Assembly (NCBI GenBank): GCA_052093725.1
Contig: JBQDHL010000030.1
Span: 1 to 17,387, forward strand
Origin: Jeotgalicoccus sp052093725
GTDB taxonomy: Bacteria; Bacillota; Bacilli; Staphylococcales; Salinicoccaceae
Direction of reading: 5' to 3'
Length of the DNA: 17,387 nucleotides
The position numbers were made by a program, and so were the translations under genes. Position 1 is the stretch's first letter. Every line of letters begins with the position of its first letter. Positions 7,095 through 13,919 of the stretch are shown here, in pieces. Below the pieces are notes generated by a model. That model ran no database searches and was not told the origin of the DNA. It was given only the letters and a program-made list of their open reading frames with translations.

Positions 7095-7913
7095 ATGGAG
7101 TTCATACTACTCGCGGCAACAGGTCTGATTGCAGCAATCGTCGGATCATTAATAGGGCTCGGTGGCGGTATAGTCATCGTTCCCGTTCTTATATTTTTAG
7201 GGGCTGAACTCGGTATACTGGATGGAATTACTCCGCAGGTTGCTGTCGGGACTTCCAGTCTGGTTCTTGTTTTTATCGGATTATCATCCGTTATTTCATA
7301 TAATAAAAACAAACAGGTTGACTGGAAAAACGGGAAGTATCTTTTATTCGGGATTATTCCGGGTGCCATGCTCGGCTCATATACAAGCAGCTTGTTTACA
7401 GTCGACAGTTTGAAGCTGTACTTCGGTCTGTTCATCATTTTAGTCAGTTTTATACTGCTCGTTCGGGACAAAATAAAACCGATGAAAGTATTCCAGAATG
7501 AAAGATATATCAGACCGCATACAGATGGGGCAGGAGAAGTACATTATTATGGTTTTCCACCTTACATAGGAGTTATCGGAAGTTTACTTGCCGGCTTCGC
7601 AGCTGGACTATTTGGAGTCGGCGGGGGTGCCTTAATGACACCGATGATGATTATTTTATTTTTAATGCCGCCGTCAATTGCAGTTGGTACGAGCATGTTT
7701 TTAGTATTATTCGGCAGTATTTCATCTGCGACCGGTCATCTACTTCAGGGCAATATTCACTTTCTTTATGCCTTGACGCTGATTCCAGCTGCGTACTTAG
7801 GTGCAAAGTTTGGTGTTAAGTTGAACAGGAAGCTCGATTCCAATACAGTCGTCTTCATATTGAGAATGGTTCTTCTCTTACTTGGTATATATATGATTAT
7901 TGACAGCTGGTAA
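7095..7913 (+). CDS. TauE/SafE family membrane carrier (anion exporter family)
   Basis: A membrane protein of about 272 residues, with roughly eight hydrophobic segments and the two TauE/SafE half-repeats. These are marked by 'GSLIGLGGGIVIVPVLI' near the N-terminus and 'GLFGVGGGALMTPMMI' in the second half. Members move sulfur-containing or organic anions (sulfite, sulfoacetate, taurine-related); the substrate here is unknown. An ATG at 7080 is possible, but GGGG at 7082-7085 is properly spaced for 7095, giving the usual start 'MEFILLAATG'. It follows the methyltransferase gene with almost no gap and precedes popT. Confidence 0.88.
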   Translation: MEFILLAATGLIAAIVGSLIGLGGGIVIVPVLIFLGAELGILDGITPQVAVGTSSLVLVFIGLSSVISYNKNKQVDWKNGKYLLFGIIPGAMLGSYTSSLFTVDSLKLYFGLFIILVSFILLVRDKIKPMKVFQNERYIRPHTDGAGEVHYYGFPPYIGVIGSLLAGFAAGLFGVGGGALMTPMMIILFLMPPSIAVGTSMFLVLFGSISSATGHLLQGNIHFLYALTLIPAAYLGAKFGVKLNRKLDSNTVVFILRMVLLLLGIYMIIDSW

Positions 7914-7926
7914 AATGTGATAAAAT
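7900..7926 (+). promoter_or_regulatory. Possible internal promoter before popT
   Basis: A perfect TTGACA (7900-7905) inside the end of the TauE gene, a short 15-bp spacer, and an extended -10 TGA-TAAAAT (7918-7926). The spacing is not ideal, so this is a candidate only. It would let popT be expressed apart from the upstream operon. Confidence 0.35.
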
Positions 7927-7961
7927 ATACAAAGTAAATTACAAAGAATGGAACTGAATAT

Positions 7962-8804
7962 ATGTTTAAATGGAAAAATCTGCCGAAAGGCTTTTTAATG
8001 GGAATAGTTGAATTGGTACCAGGTGTAAGCAGTGGTACGATGGCGTTATTATTAGGGATTTATGATCAGTTCCTCGGTGCCATCAGCCGGATAATATCAA
8101 AGTACTATAAGCAGGCATTAGCATTTTTACTGCCTTTGGTACTCGGCATGGCTATTGCAATATTAACGATGTCTTCTGTCCTGGACTACTTTTTGCAAAA
8201 TCACACAATACCCACTCACTGGTTCTTTATGGGAATGGTACTTGGCGTAATACCAATGATGATAAGAATCTCAAATGTTAAAGCAGAATTCAGAGCGATA
8301 CACTTTATACTGATACTTATTGGAATCGCAATACTTTATGCTATGTCAATGTTCAATGCTGATGCGCCGCCAGCAAGCAGCGCAGGCATGGAATTAGGCG
8401 ATTTATTTAAATATTTCCTTACAGGTATACTTGCAGCCTCTATGATGCTGCTGCCGGGAATTTCAGGCTCTCTCGTGATGCTGATTCTCGGAGTATATCC
8501 GATAGTTATTTATGCGATTAATGAATTTACATCATTGAACTTTGAAGTGCTGCCGATCTTAATTTCAACTGGTCTCGGTATAGTAGCAGGTGTTCTTCTT
8601 GCGAGCAGGATAATTTCGCATTTGCTTAAAAATTATACTTACCTGACTTACGCCGGGATTATCGGCTTGCTTTTCGGATCAACATTCGCCATTTATCCGG
8701 GATTGCCGGACAGTGGTGCAGGATGGATTATATCCATTATTGTATTTTTAGCGGGCCTCTTTATCAGTTATATTTTCGGGAAGCCGAGAAATGACACTCC
8801 TTAA
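7962..8804 (+). CDS. popT: DUF368 polyprenyl-phosphate transporter PopT
   Basis: A 280-residue polytopic membrane protein of the DUF368 family. Members in Staphylococcus aureus and Vibrio cholerae were shown to return undecaprenyl phosphate across the membrane, recycling the lipid carrier for peptidoglycan and teichoic acid synthesis (PopT). The two inverted half-repeat signatures are present: 'ELVPGVSSGTMALLLGIY' (from residue 17) and 'LLPGISGSLVMLILGVY' (Pro165-Gly166 region). Length is normal. The ribosome binding site is weak. It is the last gene of the operon, and its TAA lies in the loop of the terminator hairpin. The family assignment is strong; the transport role is taken from the studied relatives. 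Confidence 0.88.
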   Translation: MFKWKNLPKGFLMGIVELVPGVSSGTMALLLGIYDQFLGAISRIISKYYKQALAFLLPLVLGMAIAILTMSSVLDYFLQNHTIPTHWFFMGMVLGVIPMMIRISNVKAEFRAIHFILILIGIAILYAMSMFNADAPPASSAGMELGDLFKYFLTGILAASMMLLPGISGSLVMLILGVYPIVIYAINEFTSLNFEVLPILISTGLGIVAGVLLASRIISHLLKNYTYLTYAGIIGLLFGSTFAIYPGLPDSGAGWIISIIVFLAGLFISYIFGKPRNDTP

Positions 8805-8824
8805 TCACGGAGTGTTATTTTTTT
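8794..8824 (+). terminator. Intrinsic terminator after popT
   Basis: A 7-bp stem acactcc (8794-8800) / ggagtgt (8809-8815) with an 8-nt loop that holds the popT stop codon, followed by ttattttttt. It ends the four-gene operon. Confidence 0.85.
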
Positions 8825-8875
8825 GAAAAAAATAGGGATGTCAGAAGATAAAGTTTCGGCTACTCTAAAAATTTA

Positions 8876-8902
8876 TTTCATGCAATAGAAACTATTGTGA
8901 AA
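8876..8902. repeat. Palindromic element upstream of the CDF metal exporter
   Basis: caatag-aaa-ctattg (8883-8897) is a perfect dyad. Its arms extend through tttca (8876-8880) and tgaaa (8898-8902) with a 2-base bulge on one side. It lies about 75 bases before the start codon in a gap with no gene, and has no T-tract, so an operator or leader hairpin is more likely than a terminator. It does not look like a yybP-ykoY manganese riboswitch. Confidence 0.55.
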
Positions 8903-8972
8903 GAGTCAAAAGCTGTTGAAAATAATTGGATTACAGTGCATAATTAATCTCCACTTAATTTTAGGAGCTGTC

Positions 8973-9845
8973 ATGATGGGTAATATAAATAATTTAAAAC
9001 TTGCCCAGCGGGGCGCTTACTTAAGCATCATTACATATATTATTTTATCCGGAGTGAAATATTATTTCGGGATGGAATACGATTCTGCGGCAGTACGTGC
9101 CGATGCCTTAAACAATATGACGGATATTTTTGCATCTGTTGCTGTGTTAATCGGTTTGAAAATATCGATTAGACCCCCTGATGACAACCATCCTTACGGT
9201 CATTTAAAATCTGAGAACATTGCTTCTCTTGTCGTTTCCTTCATTATTATATTTGTCGGTGTACAGGTGCTTTTTGAAAACCTTCCGGCGATTTTTTCAC
9301 CTGTCGAGTCAGTTCCTGACCCGGTAGTGATTTATATAAGCATTGGCAGCGGCTTAGTAATGCTCGTTGTATATTTTATTAACTCAAAACTTGCTGCAAG
9401 GACGAACAGCAGCTCTTTAAAATCTGCGGCAATGGATAACATGTCGGACAGTATGATCAGTTTCGGTACTGCTGCCGGTTTGATTTTAACGCAGCTTGGT
9501 CTTCCTATAGCCGACGTTATTATTGCTTCAATACTCGGTGTTCTGATTATGTATACCGGCTTTAAAATATTAAAAGACGCAGTGTTTGCTTTAAGTGACG
9601 GCTATAATGATGACGATTTAATAGAACATAAAGAAGATGTTTTAGAAGTCCCGGGTGTAATGGATGTTAAATCGATAAAGGGCCGCTATCACGGCAGCAG
9701 TATCTTTTTAGACGTGACGATTATTGTTGATCCGGAAATCTCAATCACAGAAGCACATCAGATATGCGATCAGGTCGAAGAGCATATGCACGCTAAAGGG
9801 ATTATGTCCCTTTATGTGCATCCGGAACCGAAGCTCAGTGAATAG
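8973..9845 (+). CDS. mneS: Cation diffusion facilitator, manganese-type (MneS/MntE-like)
   Basis: A 290-residue CDF exporter that uses proton antiport to remove divalent metal from the cytoplasm. AGGAG at 8963-8967 places the start at the ATG pair 8973/8976 rather than the upstream in-frame ATG at 8916. It has six membrane segments and a C-terminal metal-sensing domain ('HGSSIFLDVTIIVDP'). The membrane metal site reads Asn47-xxx-Asp51 in helix 2 and Asp155-xxx-Asp159 in helix 5. The ND/DD pattern, unlike the His-containing site of zinc CDFs, is typical of manganese exporters, and the whole protein resembles B. subtilis MneS (YeaB). A palindrome stands upstream. It is monocistronic, between two terminators. 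Confidence 0.87.
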   Translation: MMGNINNLKLAQRGAYLSIITYIILSGVKYYFGMEYDSAAVRADALNNMTDIFASVAVLIGLKISIRPPDDNHPYGHLKSENIASLVVSFIIIFVGVQVLFENLPAIFSPVESVPDPVVIYISIGSGLVMLVVYFINSKLAARTNSSSLKSAAMDNMSDSMISFGTAAGLILTQLGLPIADVIIASILGVLIMYTGFKILKDAVFALSDGYNDDDLIEHKEDVLEVPGVMDVKSIKGRYHGSSIFLDVTIIVDPEISITEAHQICDQVEEHMHAKGIMSLYVHPEPKLSE

Positions 9846-9848
9846 AAA

Positions 9849-9895
9849 ATCCCTTTAAGACTAATGAATCAAAGTCTTAAAGGGATATTTTTTAT
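9849..9895. terminator. Bidirectional terminator between mneS and the GNAT gene
   Basis: A perfect 14-bp stem, atccctttaagact (9849-9862) and its complement (9873-9886), with a 10-nt loop and attttttat on the plus-strand side. The minus strand continues TTTCTATT. Convergent stop codons lie on both sides. Confidence 0.9.
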
Positions 9896-10176
9896 GCTTC
9901 TCTAAAAATAACATCTTTGTATTTATCGTTGTATTCGTCAAAGCGCTTTGCAACGAACGGACATTGTCCGATTAATCTTAAATCGTTTTCGCGGGCGTAA
10001 TCGGCAGCGGCATCAAGCAGTACATCGCCAAGTCCTTCACCGCGAAGTTCTTCTTTTACAACAACGCTGTCTATAACCAGCTTGCTCTTATCGTCTGGAA
10101 GATACGTCAGTTCACCATCAGGATTTTGTGGATCATCTCCGAAATAAAATTTGTTAGTACCATGTTTAATATCCAA
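9892..10176 (-). CDS. Small GNAT acetyltransferase (YjdJ/COG2388 type)
   Basis: A 94-residue minimal GNAT domain of the COG2388/Acetyltransf_CG group. The acetyl-CoA pyrophosphate loop RGEGLG is at residues 45-50, and the group's 'GQCPFVAKRFDE' with Cys72 follows. Expected fold: N-terminal strands, motif A, then the Cys-containing strand. The start is TTG at 10176, supported by GGAGG at 10190-10186. Targets of the group are unknown. It is read away from lysR in the same direction, with a 63-base gap holding a strong sigma-B-type promoter, so stress induction is likely; read-through from lysR is also possible because no terminator separates them. Confidence 0.85.
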   Translation of the reverse strand: MDIKHGTNKFYFGDDPQNPDGELTYLPDDKSKLVIDSVVVKEELRGEGLGDVLLDAAADYARENDLRLIGQCPFVAKRFDEYNDKYKDVIFREA

Positions 10177-10212
10177 TTGATAACACCTCCGAATATTTTC
10201 TGCATTAGTACT

Positions 10213-10237
10213 ATACCCTTCAATGACATATTTACAC
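10213..10237 (-). promoter_or_regulatory. Sigma-B-type promoter for the GNAT gene
   Basis: On the minus strand GTGTAA (10237-10232), a 13-base spacer and GGGTAT (10218-10213) match the sigma-B consensus GTTTAA-N12-15-GGGTAT at 11 of 12 positions. A sigma-A reading (TTGAAG, 17 bases, GAAAAT) overlaps it but is weaker. Confidence 0.65.
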
Positions 10238-10239
10238 TT

Positions 10240-11154
10240 CTACAGCAGATTGTAGTTATTAACAGTTTTGACCAATTCTTCAAGGTAGAGCTTTGCGACG
10301 CGGCTGAGCTGAGCTTTATTATTTGTTATCCAGCCGACTTTTATTTCATCATCAACATCTAAGGGGACGGGAATAATATCAGTACCGTTTAGTTCTTCGC
10401 TTAAAATCCCGCTTGAAATTGTATAGCCGTTTAAACCAATCATGCAGTTGAATATTGTTGCTCTGTCACTGACCAGAATGTTTTTAGGGCTGTTGAGTGT
10501 ACTTAGTATTTCTTCTGAAAAATAAAATGAACTGTGTTCACCCTGGTCAAAAGACAATCTTGGATAAGGTTCCAGATCACTCAGAGTGACCTTGTCTTTT
10601 TTTGCGAGCGGATTAGTTTTGCTGATGAAAACGTGAGGATTCGCTGTGAACAGCAGCTCAAACGTTAAATGACTTTCTTTTAACAGCTGGGTCAGTATTT
10701 TCTCATTAAACTTGTTCATGTACAGAACGCCGATTTCACTTTTTAAATTTTTCACATCATCGATAATTTCGTAGGTGCGCGTTTCACGCAGTGAAAACTG
10801 ATATTTGTCACCGCCGTGCAGCTCAATCATCCGGACCATTGCATCGACGGAAAAAGAATAATGCTGTGTCGACACGGACAGAAGCTGTTCCTGATAGGGC
10901 GTATCCAGATATTTATTCTCGAGGAGCTCCACCTGTTCTGTGATCTGGCGGGCATAGCTGAGGAATTCCGCTCCATCCGGGCTGAGGACGATACCTGTTG
11001 AAGTACGTTTTAAAATGGTAATACCCATTTCGCGTTCGAGTTCTTTAATCGCTTTCGATAAAGTTGGCTGGGAAATATACAGTTTCTTTGCAGCTTCATT
11101 AATAGAACCGCTGTTAACGACTGCAATTAAATATTTTAATTGTTGAAGTGACAT
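10240..11154 (-). CDS. LysR-family transcriptional regulator
   Basis: A 304-residue LTTR. The N-terminal winged helix-turn-helix (residues 1-60) contains 'GSINEAAKKLYISQPTLSKAIKELE', and a linker helix and a two-lobed effector-binding domain follow. GGGAGG precedes the ATG. It is divergent from the MetE-like and MFS genes across a short gap that contains a clear LTTR dyad, so it very probably controls that operon and itself. It is not recognisably MetR or CysB; the effector could be the imported compound. It could also affect the GNAT gene downstream through read-through. Confidence 0.9.
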   Translation of the reverse strand: MSLQQLKYLIAVVNSGSINEAAKKLYISQPTLSKAIKELEREMGITILKRTSTGIVLSPDGAEFLSYARQITEQVELLENKYLDTPYQEQLLSVSTQHYSFSVDAMVRMIELHGGDKYQFSLRETRTYEIIDDVKNLKSEIGVLYMNKFNEKILTQLLKESHLTFELLFTANPHVFISKTNPLAKKDKVTLSDLEPYPRLSFDQGEHSSFYFSEEILSTLNSPKNILVSDRATIFNCMIGLNGYTISSGILSEELNGTDIIPVPLDVDDEIKVGWITNNKAQLSRVAKLYLEELVKTVNNYNLL

Positions 11155-11168
11155 AGTATCCTCCCATT

Positions 11169-11189
11169 GTTATAGCTTAAAGTTATAAC
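11169..11189. promoter_or_regulatory. LysR-type operator dyad
   Basis: GTTATA-N9-TATAAC is a perfect 6-bp-arm dyad containing the canonical T-N11-A core. It lies 15 bases before the lysR start codon and about 90 bases before the divergent MetE-like start. Such a site lets an LTTR repress itself and activate the facing operon. The gap is too short for an S-box or T-box. Confidence 0.75.
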
Positions 11190-11276
11190 GAGTAATGAAT
11201 TTAATCAGTTAGTCTATATCATACAGTCATGATAATATTTAAACAATCATTAAAAGAGATGGAGTGGCAAATACAG

Positions 11277-12368
11277 ATGACTAAAGAAATTTACAGAGCC
11301 GATCACGTAGGCAGTTTATTAAGACCAGCAGAGCTGAAAAAAGCCCGCAGACAATTCGAAGATGAAGAAATTACTTTAGAAGAGTTAAGAACGGCAGAAG
11401 ACAAAGCGATTGCGAATGCTGTTCAAAAACAGAAAGAAGCGGGATTACAAGCAGTGACAGACGGTGAATACCGACGTGCATGGTGGCATTTTGACTTCCT
11501 GGAAGGACTGAAAGGTGTTGAAGGTTCCGACACAGGCGGCGGTATTGCATTCAAAGAACGCCAGACGAAGTCGCGTGCGATTAGAGTCACAGGAAAAGTA
11601 GACTTTGACGGACACAGAGAAATTGAATTCTTTAAATATTTACAAGAGCAGGCCGGAGGAGCGACAGCGAAATACGCAATTCCGAGTCCGAGCATGCTGC
11701 ACTTCAGAGGAGAAATCGATAAGGACGTCTACCCTGATGAAGAAGAGTTCTTTAATGATCTTGCAGCAGCATATAAAAAAGTGCTGCAGGGATTTTACGA
11801 GGCGGGATGCCGTTATTTACAGCTCGATGATACTTCCTGGGGCTACTTCTGTTCAGATGAAGAAAAACAAAAATTAATCGATAAAGGACAGGATCCTGAA
11901 TACTTAAAAGAAAAGTATTTGGAAGTATTAAATAAAGCAGTGGACGGGCGTCCGGACGACTTTAAAATTACGATGCACATCTGCCGGGGGAACTTCCGTT
12001 CAACATGGATTTCGTCAGGCGGCTATGAGCCGGTAGCGGAAATATTATTCGGACGCTTAAATATCGATGGGTTCTTCCTTGAATATGACAGCGACCGTGC
12101 CGGCGGTTTCGAGCCGCTCCGTCATGTAAACAGAAAAGATTTAGTTATAGTTTTGGGACTAGTTACATCGAAGAGCGGAGAGCTTGAAAACTCTGAAGAT
12201 ATAAAAGCGCGTATTAGTGAAGCAGCTCAGTATGTGCCGCTCGAACAGCTGGCGCTCAGCCCCCAATGCGGCTTCGCATCAACCGAAGAAGGTAACGTAC
12301 TGACAGAAGAAGAACAATGGAAGAAATTAAAGTACGTCGTGGATATCGCAGCTGACGTCTGGAAATAA
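11277..12368 (+). CDS. MetE-like zinc-dependent methyltransferase (YxjG/YxjH family)
   Basis: A 363-residue protein equivalent to the C-terminal catalytic barrel of cobalamin-independent methionine synthase, without the N-terminal domain (B. subtilis YxjG/YxjH are about 377). An upstream ATG at 11229 lacks a ribosome binding site; GGAGTGG at 11261-11267 supports 11277, giving 'MTKEIYRADHVGSLLRP'. The zinc ligands are all present: His234 and Cys236 in 'MHICRGN', Glu269 in 'FFLEYD', Cys331 in 'SPQCGF'. Zinc-activated thiols are the acceptors in this family, which also includes epoxyalkane:coenzyme M transferase, so homocysteine methylation is likely but not certain and the methyl donor is unknown. 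It is co-transcribed with a carrier gene 15 bases downstream and faces lysR. Confidence 0.87.
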   Translation: MTKEIYRADHVGSLLRPAELKKARRQFEDEEITLEELRTAEDKAIANAVQKQKEAGLQAVTDGEYRRAWWHFDFLEGLKGVEGSDTGGGIAFKERQTKSRAIRVTGKVDFDGHREIEFFKYLQEQAGGATAKYAIPSPSMLHFRGEIDKDVYPDEEEFFNDLAAAYKKVLQGFYEAGCRYLQLDDTSWGYFCSDEEKQKLIDKGQDPEYLKEKYLEVLNKAVDGRPDDFKITMHICRGNFRSTWISSGGYEPVAEILFGRLNIDGFFLEYDSDRAGGFEPLRHVNRKDLVIVLGLVTSKSGELENSEDIKARISEAAQYVPLEQLALSPQCGFASTEEGNVLTEEEQWKKLKYVVDIAADVWK

Positions 12369-12383
12369 GGAAGGGGAATGTGA

Positions 12384-13739
12384 ATGGCGAAAATTAACCC
12401 GGAAACGGTCATTGCAAACAGTAAATTCAACAGGTTCCATCTGCTCGTGTTTATATGGTGTTTTATCGCAATTGCATCTGACGGTTTTGACATCGCAGTT
12501 TACGGACTGGGGTTGCCGCAAATGATGAGTGAATTTGAAATTACACCTGCTGTTGCCGGTGCGATTGGCAGTTATGCCATGATGGGTATGATGGCCGGAA
12601 CGTTTATTCTCGGCACGATGACAGATGTGATAGGCCGTAAAAGGGTGCTTGCTATATGTCTTGTGATTATCGGTGTATTTAACTTTCTTGCCGGTTTTGC
12701 ACCAAATGAGACGGTATTCGTTATCTTCCGTTTTATTGCATCGGTCGGCATGGGCGGTTTAATGCCTGCGGTGATATCGCTTATGGCGGAGTATTCTCCG
12801 CGTAAAAACCGTGCGATGATTGTTGCACTGATGTATTGTGGTTATTCTATCGGTACTATCGGAGCATCGCTCTTAGGTATATATTTCCTGGAGTATTTAA
12901 GTTGGAGACTGTTTTTCTGGGTTAGTATTTTTACAGTAGTGATTACGCCATTCTTTCTGAAGCAATTTCCTGAATCTATTACGTATCATATCGCTCGGGG
13001 GAATAAAGAAAAAATTGCGGATATTTTAAATAGAGCAGCGGGTACTAAAAAATATAATGCAAATGATGAATATGAAATTTCTGAAGCAGCTGGTGCAGAA
13101 AAAGGTTTACCGTTTAAAAAGATATTTAATGAACGTAAAGCGCTGTCGACAATTATGTTCTGGATTGCTGTTATATGCTGTTTGATGATGATTGCAGGAC
13201 TTGGGACATGGCTTCCGAATATTATGCAGGAGTCGGGTTACGGAGTGTCGTCAGCAATGATCTTTACAATGACATTGGCTGTTGGTCAGATGACGGGATC
13301 GCTTGCCGGTGGTTATATGGTTGATAAAATCGGTCATCGCAACGTGCTCTTAACACTGCTTGGCACAGGTGCTGCAGCATTTATTCTCTTAAGCCTAACA
13401 AGTAGTACTGCACTGCTATTCGTTCTTATAGGGATTGTCGGCGCCTGCACGGCAGGTTCGCAAAACTTGATGAATCCGTATATCACGATGTTCTACCCGT
13501 CAGATATACGGGGAGCTGGACTAAGTATCGCAGTAGGAATGGGGAGAATTGGCTCTATTACCGGACCGTTACTGATTGGCTGGGTGCTGATGAAGAATAT
13601 GCCAGCTCAGTTGTCATTTATAGGATTTGCAGTTCCATGTCTCATTGCATTTTGCGCGCTTTTGTTTGTGCAGGAACAGCACGGGACAGAAGTTCAGCGG
13701 GGACGTTTCAGGAAGTTAAAAGAAGCACTTATATCTTAA
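12384..13739 (+). CDS. MFS transporter, aromatic acid:H+ symporter (AAHS) type
   Basis: A 451-residue major facilitator with about 12 membrane segments. Helix 1 carries the AAHS mark 'DGFDIAVYG' (Asp33, Asp36). Loop 2-3 has the MFS motif 'GTMTDVIGRKRV', and loop 8-9 has 'GGYMVDKIGHRNVLL'. The family imports benzoate-type aromatic acids, but relatives carry nicotinate and other small carboxylates, so the substrate is open. AAGGAAGGGG supports the start. It lies 15 bases after the MetE-like gene under the same likely LysR control, which suggests it brings in the substrate or methyl donor of that enzyme. A terminator follows. Confidence 0.87.
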   Translation: MAKINPETVIANSKFNRFHLLVFIWCFIAIASDGFDIAVYGLGLPQMMSEFEITPAVAGAIGSYAMMGMMAGTFILGTMTDVIGRKRVLAICLVIIGVFNFLAGFAPNETVFVIFRFIASVGMGGLMPAVISLMAEYSPRKNRAMIVALMYCGYSIGTIGASLLGIYFLEYLSWRLFFWVSIFTVVITPFFLKQFPESITYHIARGNKEKIADILNRAAGTKKYNANDEYEISEAAGAEKGLPFKKIFNERKALSTIMFWIAVICCLMMIAGLGTWLPNIMQESGYGVSSAMIFTMTLAVGQMTGSLAGGYMVDKIGHRNVLLTLLGTGAAAFILLSLTSSTALLFVLIGIVGACTAGSQNLMNPYITMFYPSDIRGAGLSIAVGMGRIGSITGPLLIGWVLMKNMPAQLSFIGFAVPCLIAFCALLFVQEQHGTEVQRGRFRKLKEALIS

Positions 13740-13744
13740 ATTAT

Positions 13745-13783
13745 TCAGACGTGAATCTTACACCGATTCACGTCTGATTTCTA
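13745..13783 (+). terminator. Terminator after the MFS gene
   Basis: A perfect 12-bp stem cagacgtgaatc (13746-13757) / gattcacgtctg (13765-13776), extended by one more pair, with a 7-nt loop. The following tract atttctatatt is only moderately T-rich. Confidence 0.75.
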
Positions 13784-13818
13784 TATTATCCAAAGAATGT
13801 CAAAAAAACTCCACATCT

Positions 13819-13836
13819 TTGTGAAAAAAATATCAA
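13819..13836. promoter_or_regulatory. Rex-like site upstream of hmp
   Basis: TTGTGAAAAAAATATCAA resembles the Rex consensus TTGTGAAWWWWTTCACAA, with three mismatches, all in the right half. It lies 15 bases upstream of the hmp -35. Rex senses NADH/NAD+ and represses anaerobic and NO-related genes in staphylococci. Confidence 0.4.
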
Positions 13837-13851
13837 TCTGGCTTGAAATTG

Positions 13852-13880
13852 TTGAGATAAGGGTAAATGTATTACATAAT
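13852..13880 (+). promoter_or_regulatory. Sigma-A promoter of hmp
   Basis: -35 TTGAGA (13852-13857, 5 of 6), 17-bp spacer, -10 CATAAT (13875-13880, 5 of 6). The start would be about 33 bases before the ATG. A weaker sigma-B-like reading, GCTTGA (13841-13846), 14 bases, GGGTAA (13861-13866), overlaps it. Confidence 0.65.
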
Positions 13881-13919
13881 GGAATAAATAGAACAAAACA
13901 ATAACTTAGGAGTGTCGAT

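Noticed and set aside
7004..7471. 155-codon minus-strand ORF across the methyltransferase/TauE junction
   Set aside because: Antisense to two well-supported genes, with no recognisable domain and biased composition.
8825..8972. yybP-ykoY manganese riboswitch before the CDF gene
   Set aside because: No matching paired core or conserved loop sequences; only a simple dyad is present.
11155..11276. S-box (SAM) riboswitch or T-box before the MetE-like gene
   Set aside because: The gap is far too short and contains neither conserved core; only the LysR dyad is visible.
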